Positions 1 to 9,747 of a stretch of 64,000 bases of DNA are shown here, piece after piece. Location: contig NC_022247.1 in assembly GCF_000463015.1 (NCBI RefSeq), positions 3,596,001 through 3,660,000 of the forward strand, given 5' to 3'. The notes below the pieces were generated by a model. That model was not told the origin of the DNA and did not search any database. It worked only from the letters and a program-made list of their open reading frames with translations. A program made the position numbers and the translations under genes. Every line of letters starts with the position of its first letter. The first letter of the stretch is position 1. Source of the DNA: Variovorax paradoxus B4 (lineage in GTDB: Bacteria; Pseudomonadota; Gammaproteobacteria; Burkholderiales; Burkholderiaceae_C).

Positions 1-63
1 CATCGGCTGCGTCGCGAAGCCGACGCTTTGCGACACCCCCTTTCCATCTCAGGAGACAGAAGA

Positions 64-1035
64 ATGAAATTGACCCGACTGGCCGCTGGCCTGGTTCTGG
101 GCATGGGCATGGCCTGCGCGGCCTTTGCGCAGACGACCATGAAGATCAGTATCTCGACCGCGCAGAACTCGCACCAGGGCGTCGCGATCGACGTGTTCGC
201 CAAGGAAGTCGAAAAGCGCACCGCGGGCCGCTACAAGGTCCAGACCTTCTACAACGGCTCGCTCGGCGGCGAGCGCGAGTCGATCGAGGCCGTGCAGCTC
301 GGCACCCAGGAGCTGGCGCTTTCCTCGACCGGCCCGGTGCCGAACTTCGTGCCGGAGACGAAGATCCTCGACGTGCCCTTCCTGTTCCGCGACAAGGCCC
401 ACGCGCGCGCCGTGCTCGACGGCCCGATCGGCCAGGACCTGCTGACCAAGTTCGACGCCAAGGGCTTCAAGGCGCTGGCCTGGGCCGAGAACGGCTTTCG
501 CCACATGACCAACAGCAAGCGCGACGTGAAGGGGCCGGAAGACCTCAAGGGCCTGAAGATGCGCACCATGGAAAACCCGGTGCACATCGCGGCCTACAAG
601 ACCTTCGGCATCGTCACGACGCCGATGGCCTTCCCCGAAGTGTTCACCGCCTTGCAGCAGGGCACGGTCGATGGCCAGGAGAACCCGCTGTCGGTCATCA
701 TCGCGGCCAAGTTCGACCAGGTGCAAAAGCACCTGTCGCTCACCGGCCACGTCTACTCGCCCTGCATCTTCCTGATGAACAAGGCGTCGTTCGACAAGCT
801 CAGCGCGGCCGACAAGCAGGCCTTCCTCGATGCAGCCAAGGAAGGCACCAAGGCCAACCGTGCGCGCGTCGACGAAGACGATGCCAAGGGCGTGGCCGAC
901 CTGCGCGCCAAGGGCATGACCGTAATCGACAACGTCGACAAGTCCAAGTTCGTCGCAGCGCTGGCGCCGGTGAACGCCCAGTTCGAAAAGGACTTCGGCA
1001 AGGCCAACCTCGACAAGATCCGCAACTTCAAGTGA
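64..1035 (+). CDS. TRAP transporter substrate-binding protein (DctP family)
   Basis: Periplasmic solute receptor of a tripartite ATP-independent transporter, 323 residues, the usual DctP length. The first 23 residues form a signal peptide (MKLTRLAAG, hydrophobic core, AFA-Q cleavage site). Family landmarks follow: FRHMTNSKR near residue 150, LKGLKMRT, which carries the arginine that normally binds the substrate carboxylate, and GTVDGQENPL. I chose the ATG at 64 because AGGAGA lies just upstream and the signal peptide begins there; an in-frame start at 28 lacks both. The dctQ and dctM genes follow on the same strand, but a hairpin terminator lies between dctP and dctQ, which would favour receptor over membrane subunits. 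The ligand is probably an organic acid; it cannot be named from sequence. Confidence 0.93.
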   Translation: MKLTRLAAGLVLGMGMACAAFAQTTMKISISTAQNSHQGVAIDVFAKEVEKRTAGRYKVQTFYNGSLGGERESIEAVQLGTQELALSSTGPVPNFVPETKILDVPFLFRDKAHARAVLDGPIGQDLLTKFDAKGFKALAWAENGFRHMTNSKRDVKGPEDLKGLKMRTMENPVHIAAYKTFGIVTTPMAFPEVFTALQQGTVDGQENPLSVIIAAKFDQVQKHLSLTGHVYSPCIFLMNKASFDKLSAADKQAFLDAAKEGTKANRARVDEDDAKGVADLRAKGMTVIDNVDKSKFVAALAPVNAQFEKDFGKANLDKIRNFK

Positions 1036-1063
1036 CCCGAACGCTATCTTTCCGATAGCATTC

Positions 1064-1097
1064 CCCGCCCGTTCAGTTCCGTCTGGCGGGCTTTTTT
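1064..1097 (+). terminator. Intra-operon hairpin terminator between dctP and dctQ
   Basis: Six-base-pair stem CCCGCC (1064-1069) with GGCGGG (1085-1090), a 15-nt loop and then a run of six T. It looks like a rho-independent terminator placed just after dctP and before dctQM. A leaky terminator here would give more receptor than membrane subunit, as commonly seen for binding proteins. Confidence 0.7.
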
Positions 1098-1119
1098 GTT
1101 TTCAACATCACGACTGCAG

Positions 1120-1614
1120 ATGAAAGAAAAATTTCTCGGCATCGAGCGCTGGACCACCGGCTTCTCGATGATCGCCGCCTGTGTGATGCTGGTCATCGCC
1201 TCGGGCCTGGGCGTGTTCCAGATCGTCACGCGCTTCGTGCTCGAGCAGCCCGCCGAATGGAGCGAGATCCTGATTCGCATGAGCCTGATCTGGATGGTGT
1301 TCCTCGGCATTCCGATGGCGTTTCGCCAGGGCGCGATGGTGAGCGTGGACGTGCTCTACCGCTGGAGCCCGCCGCGCATCAAGCGCGTGCTCGACGCCGT
1401 GGTCAGCATCGCAGCACTGGCACTGATGCTGGTCATTCTCTGGTGGGGCTGGGACTACGCGATGCGCGGCCGCGTGCAGTCGATGGCCGGGCTCGAAAGC
1501 CTGTCGATGATGTGGTCGTACCTGGCGCTGCCGGTCGGTTCCGTTTTCTGCCTGTTCGGCATCGTTGGCAATTTTCTCGATCCCAAGCGGCTTGAGCTGG
1601 AGACTGCGCAATGA
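1120..1614 (+). CDS. TRAP transporter small permease subunit (DctQ family)
   Basis: Small membrane subunit of the TRAP transporter, 164 residues with four predicted transmembrane helices. It starts MKEKFLGIERWTTG and includes the DctQ-like stretch around EWSEILIRMSLIWMVFLG. It pairs with DctM to form the membrane complex. I took the ATG at 1120; a TTG at 1096 lies inside the T-run of the upstream terminator and is unlikely. Its stop overlaps the dctM start as ATGA at 1611-1614, implying translational coupling. Confidence 0.9.
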   Translation: MKEKFLGIERWTTGFSMIAACVMLVIASGLGVFQIVTRFVLEQPAEWSEILIRMSLIWMVFLGIPMAFRQGAMVSVDVLYRWSPPRIKRVLDAVVSIAALALMLVILWWGWDYAMRGRVQSMAGLESLSMMWSYLALPVGSVFCLFGIVGNFLDPKRLELETAQ

Positions 1615-2888
1615 CGCCCGTGATGGTTGCAACGATGGTGCTGTGTTTTGCACTGTCGGTTTCGGTGGCGGTGTCCATCGGACTCGCGTCGATCCTGGGT
1701 ATCCAGGTGGCCAACGTCAACATGCTGATCTCCGTCAAGGAGATGTTCAATTCGATCAACAAGTTTCCGCTGGCGGCCATTCCGTTCTTCATCCTGGCCG
1801 GCAACCTGATGGAAACCGGCGGCATCTCGCGGCGGCTGGTCGAATTTGCCAAGAGCATCGTGGGCGGCGTGCAGGGCGGCCTGCCGATGACCTGCGTGCT
1901 CACCTGCATGATCTTCGCAGCGGTGTCGGGCTCGTCGGTGGCCACCACTTTCGCCATTGGCGCCATCCTGATTCCGGCGCTCATCAAGCACGGCTATCCC
2001 ACCGCGTACGCGGCGGCGCTGCAGGCCACGAGCGCCGAGCTGGGCGTGATCATTCCGCCCTCGATCCCTTTGATCCTCTACGGCGTGAGCGCCGAGGTGT
2101 CGATCGGCGAGCTGTTCATTGCGGGTTTCGGCCCCGGCATTCTCATCAGCCTGGCGCTGATGCTGTTCGTCTGGGCCTTCTGCAAGTGGAAGGGCTGGGG
2201 CAAGAACGACGGCGACGGCCGCATGCCTTTCGGCAAGGCGCTGTGGCAGGCCGGCTGGGCGCTGCTGATGCCGGTGATCATTCTGGGCGGCATCTACGGC
2301 GGCATTTTCACGCCCACCGAAGCCTCGGCGGTGGCGGTGTTCTATGCGCTGGTGGTGGGCGTGGTGATCTACCGCGAGATCAAGCCAAGGGACCTGTACG
2401 TCATCCTGCGCAAGTCGGTGCTGTCGTCGGCGGTGATCATGTTCATCATCGCCAACGCGGGCCTGTTCGCGTTCCTGATCACGCGCGCGGGCGTGCCCGA
2501 CGCCATCGGCCACTGGCTGCAGGAAGTGCTGAAGTCGCCCGCGATGTTCCTTTTGGGCGTGAATGCGGCGCTGTTCGTCATCGGCATGTTCATCGAGACC
2601 AGCGCGGCCATCATCGTGCTCGCGCCCATCCTCGCGCCGGTGGCGGTGCACTTCGGCATCGACCCGGTGCACTTCGGGCTGATCATGGTGGTGAACCTCG
2701 CGCTGGGCATGATCACCCCGCCCTTCGGCGTGAACCTGTTCGCGGCCTGCACGGTGGCGCGCATCTCGCTGGACCGGATCGTGAAGTACCTGGTGCCCTT
2801 CGTGCTCGTGATCCTGGCCTGCCTGATGGTGATCACCTACGTGCCGTGGATATCGCTGGGGCTGCGCGACCTGGTCTACGCCAAATAA
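1611..2888 (+). CDS. TRAP transporter large permease subunit (DctM family)
   Basis: Large permease subunit, 425 residues with about 11-12 hydrophobic segments, matching the DctM family length. Motifs seen are AIPFFILAGNLMETGGIS near residue 58, the SGSSVATT stretch, and EASAVAVFYALVVG in the middle. It drives ion-coupled uptake of the solute delivered by the DctP encoded at 64-1035. It overlaps dctQ by four bases and ends just before a strong terminator, closing the three-gene unit. Confidence 0.94.
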   Translation: MTPVMVATMVLCFALSVSVAVSIGLASILGIQVANVNMLISVKEMFNSINKFPLAAIPFFILAGNLMETGGISRRLVEFAKSIVGGVQGGLPMTCVLTCMIFAAVSGSSVATTFAIGAILIPALIKHGYPTAYAAALQATSAELGVIIPPSIPLILYGVSAEVSIGELFIAGFGPGILISLALMLFVWAFCKWKGWGKNDGDGRMPFGKALWQAGWALLMPVIILGGIYGGIFTPTEASAVAVFYALVVGVVIYREIKPRDLYVILRKSVLSSAVIMFIIANAGLFAFLITRAGVPDAIGHWLQEVLKSPAMFLLGVNAALFVIGMFIETSAAIIVLAPILAPVAVHFGIDPVHFGLIMVVNLALGMITPPFGVNLFAACTVARISLDRIVKYLVPFVLVILACLMVITYVPWISLGLRDLVYAK

Positions 2889-2911
2889 GCGAAAAGCAGG
2901 CATGAAAGAAT

Positions 2912-2943
2912 GGGCAGCCTTCGCAGGGCTGCCCGTTTTTGTT
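2912..2943 (+). terminator. Rho-independent terminator after the TRAP operon
   Basis: Perfect 8-bp stem GGGCAGCC (2912-2919) with GGCTGCCC (2927-2934), a 7-nt loop and a T-rich tail (2936-2943). It begins about 24 bases after the dctM stop. Confidence 0.88.
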
Positions 2944-3026
2944 TTGCCCTGTAAGGCAAACGTTTCACGAAGATGTCACCGCTTGCAACGATGCTTCAGC
3001 CCTCGATCCCCGAAAGCTGTGGCGCC

Positions 3027-3572
3027 ATGTTTCCCACCAAGACCGACAAGGCACGCGACGAACTCCAAGGCCGCCAGCGCACGCTCAGCCAGCGTGAGCG
3101 CGCCTTGCTGCTGATGGCCGACGGCCGGCGTTCGCTGACCGATTTCAGCCCGCTGTTCGCAAGCCGGACCGAAGCCGAGCAGGCGATCCAGGCATTGGTG
3201 CTGAAGGGCTATCTGCAGGACGCGCAGGCAGTCGCCGCGACGGCTCGGGCCGCGGCCCAGCCGCCCGTCCCGGTGCCCGCGGCAGACCCGATCCGGCTCG
3301 CCACCTCGGCCGACAACTTCGACGGCAAGCGCTCGCTGGCCACCACGCGCATGTTCCTGTTCGACATCTGCGAGCGCATGTTCGTGCGGCGCGACCCCAG
3401 GTTCGCGCTGCAGATGCGCGATGCGCTGCGCGAGGCGCGTGACCGCGGCGCGATGATGACCATTGCCGCGCTGATGCTCACGGAGGTCGAGAAAACCGCC
3501 GGCGCCGAGCGGGCCGAATCGCTGCGCGAGCGCATCGACCGGCTGCTGCCGCCGGCCGAGACCGTGCACTGA
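3027..3572 (+). CDS. Hypothetical protein, function unknown
   Basis: Soluble protein of about 181 residues with no signal peptide or membrane segment. The N-terminal part (TLSQRERALLLMADGRRS, then a segment ending in VLKGYL) looks like a small winged-helix module, and the C-terminal half is helical and rich in Arg and Glu. An Ala/Pro-rich linker near residues 70-85 separates them. I do not recognise a named family. The start is uncertain: ATG codons at 2973, 2991 and 3027 are all in frame, and none has a strong ribosome-binding site. The gene is isolated between the TRAP terminator and the glycine riboswitch. Confidence 0.65.
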   Translation: MFPTKTDKARDELQGRQRTLSQRERALLLMADGRRSLTDFSPLFASRTEAEQAIQALVLKGYLQDAQAVAATARAAAQPPVPVPAADPIRLATSADNFDGKRSLATTRMFLFDICERMFVRRDPRFALQMRDALREARDRGAMMTIAALMLTEVEKTAGAERAESLRERIDRLLPPAETVH

Positions 3573-3612
3573 GCCTGCGGACCTCGGGCCCGCGATCCAC
3601 TACACTCCCATG

Positions 3613-3812
3613 GTCAGGAGAGAGCCCCGCCAGCCGGGGCCGCCGAAGGCGCAGGGGTTTCCCGAACGCTCAGGCAAAAGGACTGACACAGCGCTGGTGG
3701 ATGCCGGCGTTTCCTTGCTGGAGAGAGGCCGTTGCATCTGCAACCATGCGGCGGCCCACCGAAGGAGCAAACCCCGATCGTGGGGCGAATCTCTCAGGTA
3801 AAGCGGACAGCA
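3613..3812 (+). ncRNA. Tandem glycine riboswitch (two aptamers)
   Basis: Two copies of the glycine aptamer signature lie head to tail before gcvT. Aptamer 1 (about 3613-3686) runs from AGGAGAGAGCC to CTCAGGCAAAAGGACTGAC. Aptamer 2 (about 3718-3812) runs from CTGGAGAGAGGCC through CCGAAGGAGCAA to CTCTCAGGTAAAGCGGACAG. The linker is roughly 30 nt. Downstream, a perfect CCATGGC/GCCATGG hairpin (3821-3838) and a possible AGGGG/CCCCT pairing (3812-3816 with 3850-3854) sit right next to the GGAG ribosome-binding site, suggesting translational control. In this class glycine binding turns on the glycine cleavage genes; the expression platform here is inference. Confidence 0.93.
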
Positions 3813-3865
3813 GGGGTGGCCCATGGCTCGCGCCATGGAATTCGTCTGCCCCTTTGGAGTGCCCC

Positions 3866-5044
3866 ATGGCTGCTTCCTCCGACGCCTCTTCCGCCGAACA
3901 ACTGCTCAAGACCCCGCTGTACGACCTGCACGTGGAGCTCGGCGCCCGCATGGTGCCCTTTGCCGGCTATTCCATGCCGGTGCAATACCCCGCCGGCCTC
4001 ATGGCCGAGCACAGGCACACGCGCGACGCGGCCGGCCTGTTCGACATCTCGCACATGGGCCAGCTGCGCCTGGTCGGTGCGGACGCCGCGGCCGCCTTCG
4101 AAACCCTGATGCCGGTCGACGTGATCGACCTGCCCGCCGGCAAGCAGCGCTACGGCCTGCTGCTGAACGACGAGGGCGGCATCCTCGACGACCTGATGTT
4201 CTTCAACGAAGGCCACGGCTCGATCTTCGTGATCGTCAACGGCGCCTGCAAGGTGGCCGACATCGCCCACATCCAGCAGAAGATCGGCGAACGCTGCGAG
4301 GTGCAGCCGCTGCCCGACCACGCGCTGCTCGCCCTGCAGGGGCCGCAGGCGGCCACGGTGCTGGCGCGGCTGTCGCCCGGCATCGAGCGCTTCGTGTTCA
4401 TGACCGGCGGCGCGGTGCAGATCGGCGGCATTCCGGCCTTCGCCACGCGCAGCGGCTACACCGGCGAAGACGGCTTCGAGATCTCGGTGGCCGGCCAGAA
4501 TGCCGACGCGCTGGCCCGCCTGCTGCTGGCCCAGCCCGAGGTCAAGCCCGTTGGCCTGGGCGCGCGCAATTCGCTGCGGCTGGAAGCCGGGCTGTGCCTC
4601 TACGGCAACGACATCGACACCACCACCACGCCGGTCGAGGCCTCGCTCAACTGGGCGATCCAGAAGGTGCGCCGCACCGGTGGCACACGCGAAGGCAGCT
4701 TTCCGGGCGCGGCCAAGGTGCTGGCCCAGCTCGCCGCCGCCACGGCCGGCGCCGCGGGCCACACCGACCACGACACGCTGAAGCGCAGGCGCGTCGGCCT
4801 CGTGGCACTGGAACGCATTCCGGTGCGCGACGGCACGGTGCTGCAATCCTTCGAAGGCCACGACATCGGCTTCGTCACCAGCGGCCTGCTCGGCCCGACG
4901 GCCGACCGCCCGATCGCCATGGGCTACGTGGCCACCGCGTTTTCCGAACCCGGCACGCGTGTGCAGGCCATCGTGCGCGGCAAGCCGGTGCCGATGGAAG
5001 TCTCGACCCTGCCTTTCGTGCCCACCCGCTATTACCGCGGCTAG
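3866..5044 (+). CDS. gcvT: Glycine cleavage system T protein (aminomethyltransferase)
   Basis: T protein of the glycine cleavage system, 392 residues. It takes the aminomethyl group from lipoyl-GcvH and passes it to tetrahydrofolate, releasing ammonia. The GCV_T domain covers about residues 15-280 (LYDLHVELGARMVPFAGYSMP, FDISHMGQLRL, GYTGEDGFEIS, LRLEAGLCLYGND) and the C-terminal barrel about 300-390 (KRRRVGLVALE, ending PFVPTRYYRG). I chose the ATG at 3866 because it follows GGAG and the riboswitch; the longer in-frame opening at 3701 lies inside aptamer 2. First gene of gcvTHP, controlled by the riboswitch. Confidence 0.96.
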   Translation: MAASSDASSAEQLLKTPLYDLHVELGARMVPFAGYSMPVQYPAGLMAEHRHTRDAAGLFDISHMGQLRLVGADAAAAFETLMPVDVIDLPAGKQRYGLLLNDEGGILDDLMFFNEGHGSIFVIVNGACKVADIAHIQQKIGERCEVQPLPDHALLALQGPQAATVLARLSPGIERFVFMTGGAVQIGGIPAFATRSGYTGEDGFEISVAGQNADALARLLLAQPEVKPVGLGARNSLRLEAGLCLYGNDIDTTTTPVEASLNWAIQKVRRTGGTREGSFPGAAKVLAQLAAATAGAAGHTDHDTLKRRRVGLVALERIPVRDGTVLQSFEGHDIGFVTSGLLGPTADRPIAMGYVATAFSEPGTRVQAIVRGKPVPMEVSTLPFVPTRYYRG

Positions 5045-5084
5045 GCTCTGCACCCCAAATCATTTTTTCCACGAGGAGTTTTTC

Positions 5085-5456
5085 ATGAGCATCAAGTACA
5101 CCAAGGACCATGAATGGGTCTCGGCCGAAGGCAGCGCGGCCACCGTCGGCATCACCGTGCATGCGCAGGACGCGCTCGGGGACGTGGTCTTTGTCGACCT
5201 GCCTGAAGTCGGCAAGACCTTTGCCCAGGGCGAAGTGGCCGGTGTCGTCGAATCGGTCAAGGCCGCGGCCGACGTGTTCATGCCCGTATCGGGCGAAATC
5301 ACCGAAGTGAACGAAGCCCTGCGCGCCGACCCCTCGCTCGCCAACACCGATCCGCTGGCCGCCGGCTGGTTCTTCAAGGTCAAGCTCAGCGAGCCAGCGC
5401 AGCTCGACGGCCTGCTCGACGCCGCCACCTACGACAAGTTCGCTGCCGAGTCCTGA
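5085..5456 (+). CDS. gcvH: Glycine cleavage system H protein
   Basis: Lipoyl carrier of the glycine cleavage system, 123 residues, a normal length. The lipoyl attachment lysine is K59 in [11 protein letters not shown], with the usual glutamate before it. The fold begins [12 protein letters not shown] and includes [13 protein letters not shown]. It shuttles the aminomethyl intermediate between GcvP, GcvT and the L protein. The ATG at 5085 has a good ribosome-binding site (GAGGAG) and lies 40 bases after gcvT. No L protein gene (lpd) is present in the window, so it must be supplied from elsewhere. Confidence 0.96.
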   Translation: MSIKYTKDHEWVSAEGSAATVGITVHAQDALGDVVFVDLPEVGKTFAQGEVAGVVESVKAAADVFMPVSGEITEVNEALRADPSLANTDPLAAGWFFKVKLSEPAQLDGLLDAATYDKFAAES

Positions 5457-5506
5457 TCCGCCGAGTTCTCCGGCCGCCTTTTTCTCATCCCCGAGCCTTC
5501 ACCGCC

Positions 5507-8413
5507 ATGTCGATTCCCGCCCTTCCCTCTTTGCAACAACTGGAGAACGCCGAAGAGTTTCTCGCCCGCCACATCGGCATCGATGCGGCGGACGAGGCGC
5601 GCATGCTGCCGGTGATCGGCTCGGAAACCCGCGCCGAGCTCATCGACGGCATCGTGCCTGCGGCCATCCGTCGCGCCAAGCCGATGCGGCTGCCGGCGCC
5701 CCTCACGGAGGCGGATGCGCTGGCCGAATTGAAGGCCATCGCGGCGAAGAACAAGGTCTTCAAGAGCTTCATCGGCCAGGGCTACTACGGCACGCATACG
5801 CCGGGCGTCATCCTGCGCAACGTGCTCGAGAACCCCGCCTGGTACACCGCCTACACGCCCTATCAGGCCGAGATTTCGCAGGGCCGCATGGAAGCCCTGC
5901 TCAACTTCCAGACCATGGTGTGCGACCTCACGGGCATGGCCATCGCCAATGCGTCGATGCTCGACGAAGCCACGGCCGCAGCCGAGGCCATGACGCTCGC
6001 CAAGCGCAGCGTCAAAAGCAAGAGCAACGTGTTCCTGGTGTCCGGCGACTGCCATCCGCAGACCATCGAGGTCATCAGGACGCGCGCCGCGCCGCTGGGC
6101 ATCGAGGTCAAGGTCAGCACCGTGTCCGAGACGCTGCCGCACCTGATGGTGAGCGGCGAGTTCTTCGGCGTGCTCGCGCAGTACCCCGCCACCACCGGCC
6201 ACGTGCACGACCTGCGCCCGCTCGCAGGCCATGCGCACCAGTGCGACGCCGCCTTCTGCGTGGCCGCCGACCTGCTGGCGCTGACGCTGCTCGCACCTCC
6301 GGGCGAATGGGACGCCGACATCGTCTGCGGCACGACGCAGCGCTTCGGCATGCCGCTGTGCAACGGCGGCCCGCACGCGGCCTACCTGGCGTGCCGCGAC
6401 GAGTTCAAGCGCTCGCTGCCGGGCCGCCTGGTCGGCGTGAGCATCGACACCCACGGCCAGCCCGCCTACCGCCTCGCATTGCAAACGCGCGAACAGCACA
6501 TCCGGCGCGAAAAGGCCACCTCCAACATCTGCACCGCGCAGGTGCTGCCGGCTGTGGTGGCCAGCATGTACGCCGTGTACCACGGCCCCGACGGCCTCAC
6601 GCGCATCGCGCAGCGCGTGGCCGCGCTCACGGCCATCCTTGCGCAGGGCCTCGCGCAAATGGGCCGCGAGCCGGTCAACGCCACGGCCTTCGATTCGCTG
6701 ACCATCCGCACCGGCGACGACACGCCGAAGATCATCGAGCGCGCCCAGGCCGCGGGCGTCAACCTGCGCCAGCGGCTGCAGCAGCACCTGGGTATTTCGC
6801 TCGACGAAACCACCACGCGCGCCGACATCGAGACGCTCTGGGCCCTGTTCGTGCCCGCCGGCACCGCGATGCCGCGCTTCGACGACCTGGCCGGCACCGC
6901 GCCGCGCTTGCCCGAGGACCTGCGCCGCACCAGCGCCTTTCTCACGCACCCGGTGTTCAACACCCACAAGAGCGAAACCGCGATGCTGCGCTACATCCGC
7001 AGCCTGTCGGACAAGGACCTGGCGCTCGACCGCAGCATGATCCCGCTCGGCAGCTGCACGATGAAGCTCAACGCGACCAGCGAGATGATCCCGATCACCT
7101 GGCCCGAGTTCGCCAACATCCATCCCTTTGCGCCGGCCGAGCAGCTGGTGGGCTACGCGCAGCTCGACGCGCAGCTGCGCGCATGGCTCTGCGAAGCGAC
7201 CGGCTACGCGGGCATCAGCCTGCAGCCCAATGCGGGCTCGCAGGGCGAGTACGCGGGCCTGCTGGCGATCCGCTCCTTCCACGAAGCCAAGGGCCAGGGG
7301 CACCGCAACATCTGCCTCATTCCTTCGTCGGCGCACGGCACCAACCCCGCAAGCGCGCAGATGGTGGGCCTGCAGGTGGTGGTGACGGCCTGCGACGCAC
7401 AGGGCAACGTCGACATGGACGACCTGAAGCGCGCCTGCGAGAAGCACAGCGACAAGCTCGCGGCCGTGATGATCACCTACCCGAGCACGCACGGCGTGTT
7501 CGAAACCCGCGTGAAGGAGCTCTGCGAACTCGTGCATGAACACGGCGGCCGCGTGTACGTCGATGGCGCCAACATGAATGCGCTGGTCGGCGTGGCCGCG
7601 CCGGGCGAATTCGGCGGCGACGTGAGCCACCTGAACCTGCACAAGACCTTCTGCATTCCGCACGGCGGCGGCGGCCCGGGCGTGGGCCCGGTGTGCGTGG
7701 TCGAAGACCTCGTGCCCTACCTTCCGGGCCATGCGACGGCCGGCGTGGCATCGAGCGGTGTCGGCGCCGTCTCGGCAGCGCCGCTCGGCAATGCGGCCGT
7801 GCTGCCGATCAGCTGGATGTACTGCCGCATGATGGGTGCCAAGGGCTTGCAGGCGGCGACCGAAACCGCGATCCTGAGCGCCAACTACATCAGCGCGCGC
7901 CTCAAGGACCACTACCCCACGCTGTACGCGAGCCCCAACGGCCACGTCGCGCACGAGTGCATCCTCGACCTGCGCCCGCTCAAGGACACCAGCGGCGTCA
8001 CCGCCGAGGACGTGGCCAAGCGCCTGATCGATTACGGCTTCCATGCACCCACGCTGAGCTTCCCCGTGCCCGGCACGCTGATGGTGGAACCCACCGAGAG
8101 CGAGCCGCTGGCCGAGCTCGACCGCTTCATCGACGCGATGATCGCGATCCGCGGCGAGATCCGCCGCGTCGAGGAAGGCGTCTGGCCGAAGGACGACAAC
8201 CCGCTCAAGCACGCGCCGCACACTGCGGCCAGCCTGCTCGGAACGGAATGGGCGCATCCGTATTCGCGCGAACTCGGCGCGTTCCCGCTGGCTGAACTCA
8301 AGCGGGCCAAGTACTGGCCGCCGATCGGCCGTGTCGACAACGTGTACGGCGACCGCAACCTGTTCTGCAGCTGCGTGCCAGTGGACGCGTACCAGGAAAC
8401 CGAAAAGGCCTGA
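5507..8413 (+). CDS. gcvP: Glycine dehydrogenase (decarboxylating), P protein
   Basis: PLP-dependent glycine decarboxylase, 968 residues in one chain, as in E. coli rather than the two-subunit type. The N-terminal half carries ARHIGID and [13 protein letters not shown]; the C-terminal half has [11 protein letters not shown] and the PLP lysine K713 in [17 protein letters not shown]. It ends with [15 protein letters not shown], typical of the family. It decarboxylates glycine and loads the aminomethyl group onto GcvH. Last gene of the riboswitch-controlled operon; the gene at 8431 converges on it with only a 17-base gap. Confidence 0.97.
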   Translation: MSIPALPSLQQLENAEEFLARHIGIDAADEARMLPVIGSETRAELIDGIVPAAIRRAKPMRLPAPLTEADALAELKAIAAKNKVFKSFIGQGYYGTHTPGVILRNVLENPAWYTAYTPYQAEISQGRMEALLNFQTMVCDLTGMAIANASMLDEATAAAEAMTLAKRSVKSKSNVFLVSGDCHPQTIEVIRTRAAPLGIEVKVSTVSETLPHLMVSGEFFGVLAQYPATTGHVHDLRPLAGHAHQCDAAFCVAADLLALTLLAPPGEWDADIVCGTTQRFGMPLCNGGPHAAYLACRDEFKRSLPGRLVGVSIDTHGQPAYRLALQTREQHIRREKATSNICTAQVLPAVVASMYAVYHGPDGLTRIAQRVAALTAILAQGLAQMGREPVNATAFDSLTIRTGDDTPKIIERAQAAGVNLRQRLQQHLGISLDETTTRADIETLWALFVPAGTAMPRFDDLAGTAPRLPEDLRRTSAFLTHPVFNTHKSETAMLRYIRSLSDKDLALDRSMIPLGSCTMKLNATSEMIPITWPEFANIHPFAPAEQLVGYAQLDAQLRAWLCEATGYAGISLQPNAGSQGEYAGLLAIRSFHEAKGQGHRNICLIPSSAHGTNPASAQMVGLQVVVTACDAQGNVDMDDLKRACEKHSDKLAAVMITYPSTHGVFETRVKELCELVHEHGGRVYVDGANMNALVGVAAPGEFGGDVSHLNLHKTFCIPHGGGGPGVGPVCVVEDLVPYLPGHATAGVASSGVGAVSAAPLGNAAVLPISWMYCRMMGAKGLQAATETAILSANYISARLKDHYPTLYASPNGHVAHECILDLRPLKDTSGVTAEDVAKRLIDYGFHAPTLSFPVPGTLMVEPTESEPLAELDRFIDAMIAIRGEIRRVEEGVWPKDDNPLKHAPHTAASLLGTEWAHPYSRELGAFPLAELKRAKYWPPIGRVDNVYGDRNLFCSCVPVDAYQETEKA

Positions 8414-8430
8414 AGACCGAAGGCGGACGC

Positions 8431-8679
8431 TCAGGCTTCCCGGCGATAGATCGCCCACTTCACGGTGAGGATGTCCGCGGCGATCTTCGCGGCATTGACG
8501 CCCGCGTAGCTTTCGGACGGATCGAATTCGAAGCCTTCGCGGTACCGGACGACCTGCGCGTAGTCCTGGTCGAAGGTCATCGGACCCATGAGCTCGGCGG
8601 GATCGGCGCCCGCGGGAAGCGCCAGGAATTTCTCGGGATCGGTGGCACTCTGGTAGAGGTCGACGCTCATCAGGTTCAT
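8431..8679 (-). CDS. Small hypothetical protein
   Basis: Acidic soluble protein of 82 residues starting MNLMSVDLYQSATDPEKFLALPAG. It contains a patch of aromatic and charged residues (YREGFEFDPSESYAG) and a C-terminal helix (ILTVKWAIYRR). I do not recognise the family. The ATG at 8679 follows a GAGGA site; a longer in-frame start at 8733 lacks one. It converges with gcvP. Confidence 0.6.
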   Translation of the reverse strand: MNLMSVDLYQSATDPEKFLALPAGADPAELMGPMTFDQDYAQVVRYREGFEFDPSESYAGVNAAKIAADILTVKWAIYRREA

Positions 8680-8808
8680 ACGGTTGTCCTCGAGATCTTT
8701 CTTGGGAATCGAAGTCAGGTGAACCACCGGCACCGCCGGCGGATTCGGCGAATCATCCCCGGCATCTGCGCCGCACGCAATCGGCCCGCGCCTACACGGC
8801 GCGCCGGT

Positions 8809-9747
8809 TCAGCGCGGCTGCTGCTTCTTCGCCAGCTCGCCCGTGGCGATCTGCTCGCGGAAGCCGCGCAGGCTGGCCTTCAGCTTGCGCTCGTTCTCCA
8901 GTCCCACGCGCACCATGATCTTCTGGCCCGACGAGAGCGACTCGAGCTTCGGATCGGCGTACTCGTAGCGCACCCAGGGCCGCTGCGACGGCACGTTGCC
9001 CTTCACCTCGACGAGGCGAACCTGCACCGGTCCGGCGGGCTCGGGCGCCTGTAACAGATGGTCGATCACGGCAACCAGCCGGTCGTTGAAATAGCGCCCC
9101 GGATAGCCGAGCTCTTCGTAGGCCTGCTGGAACAGCGGATAGAGCCGCGCATACACCTTGGCCGCCTTGGCCGGATCGATCGACTCGGCCAGCATCACGA
9201 TGGGGTTGTAGCGCGCGGCATTGTTGGGCGAAATGGTCTCTTTCTCGCCCTTCCCCTGGGTGGTGAAGCGCTGCTTCGTCGGCTGCACCGGCCACGTGCT
9301 CGCGGGCGACTGCTCGCGCGCGAGATTGTCGACCGTGGCCACGAAGCGGCGCACGATACCCTCGAACTGCAGGAAGTCCGCCACGTTCTTGCTGCCCATC
9401 AGATCGACGAGCGCCTTCATCACGCGCGAATCGGAATCGGCGACCTTGGGCAGCCCCGACTCGGGCAGCGCGATCGCATCGATGGGGTTCTGCGGCTCCG
9501 CGGATTGGGGCGGGGGCGCAGGCGGTGCGGGCGCGAGCCCGTCGTTCGGCGCGGCGGCTACCGCTGGCGGCTCGACCGGCTGCGGCTGTTGCTGCTGGTA
9601 CCAGCGCCAGCCCAGGAATCCGGCCGCGATCGCCAGCAGCACGATGACGATGATGGTTCCGGTCGACGTCTCGCGCCGTGGCCTGTACGCGGGGGCATCG
9701 CGCGAATCGTGCACATCGGGGATTTCGGGGGTGTCTCGGTCGGACAT
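8809..9747 (-). CDS. DUF3014 domain-containing membrane protein
   Basis: Protein of 312 residues with a short cytoplasmic N-terminus, one transmembrane helix at about residues 31-49 (TIIVIVLLAIAAGFLGWRW), a Gln/Pro/Ala-rich linker to about 90, and a periplasmic domain. The domain (PESGLPKVADSDSRVMKAL, LVDLMGSKNVADFLQFEGIVRRFV, YNPIVMLAESIDP) matches what I know of DUF3014, a family of unknown function in proteobacteria. I chose MSDRDTPEIP (9747) over an in-frame ATG ten codons upstream because a GGAACC site precedes it. No operon partner is obvious. Confidence 0.8.
   Translation of the reverse strand: MSDRDTPEIPDVHDSRDAPAYRPRRETSTGTIIVIVLLAIAAGFLGWRWYQQQQPQPVEPPAVAAAPNDGLAPAPPAPPPQSAEPQNPIDAIALPESGLPKVADSDSRVMKALVDLMGSKNVADFLQFEGIVRRFVATVDNLAREQSPASTWPVQPTKQRFTTQGKGEKETISPNNAARYNPIVMLAESIDPAKAAKVYARLYPLFQQAYEELGYPGRYFNDRLVAVIDHLLQAPEPAGPVQVRLVEVKGNVPSQRPWVRYEYADPKLESLSSGQKIMVRVGLENERKLKASLRGFREQIATGELAKKQQPR

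Noticed and set aside
1096..1119. TTG start for dctQ at 1096
   Set aside because: It lies in the T-run of the preceding terminator; the ATG at 1120 begins a normal DctQ N-terminus.
5429..8458. A 1009-codon open frame opposite gcvP
   Set aside because: It is antisense to a well-supported gene, rich in Arg, Ala, His and Gly, and has no family features. GC-rich DNA often gives such shadows.
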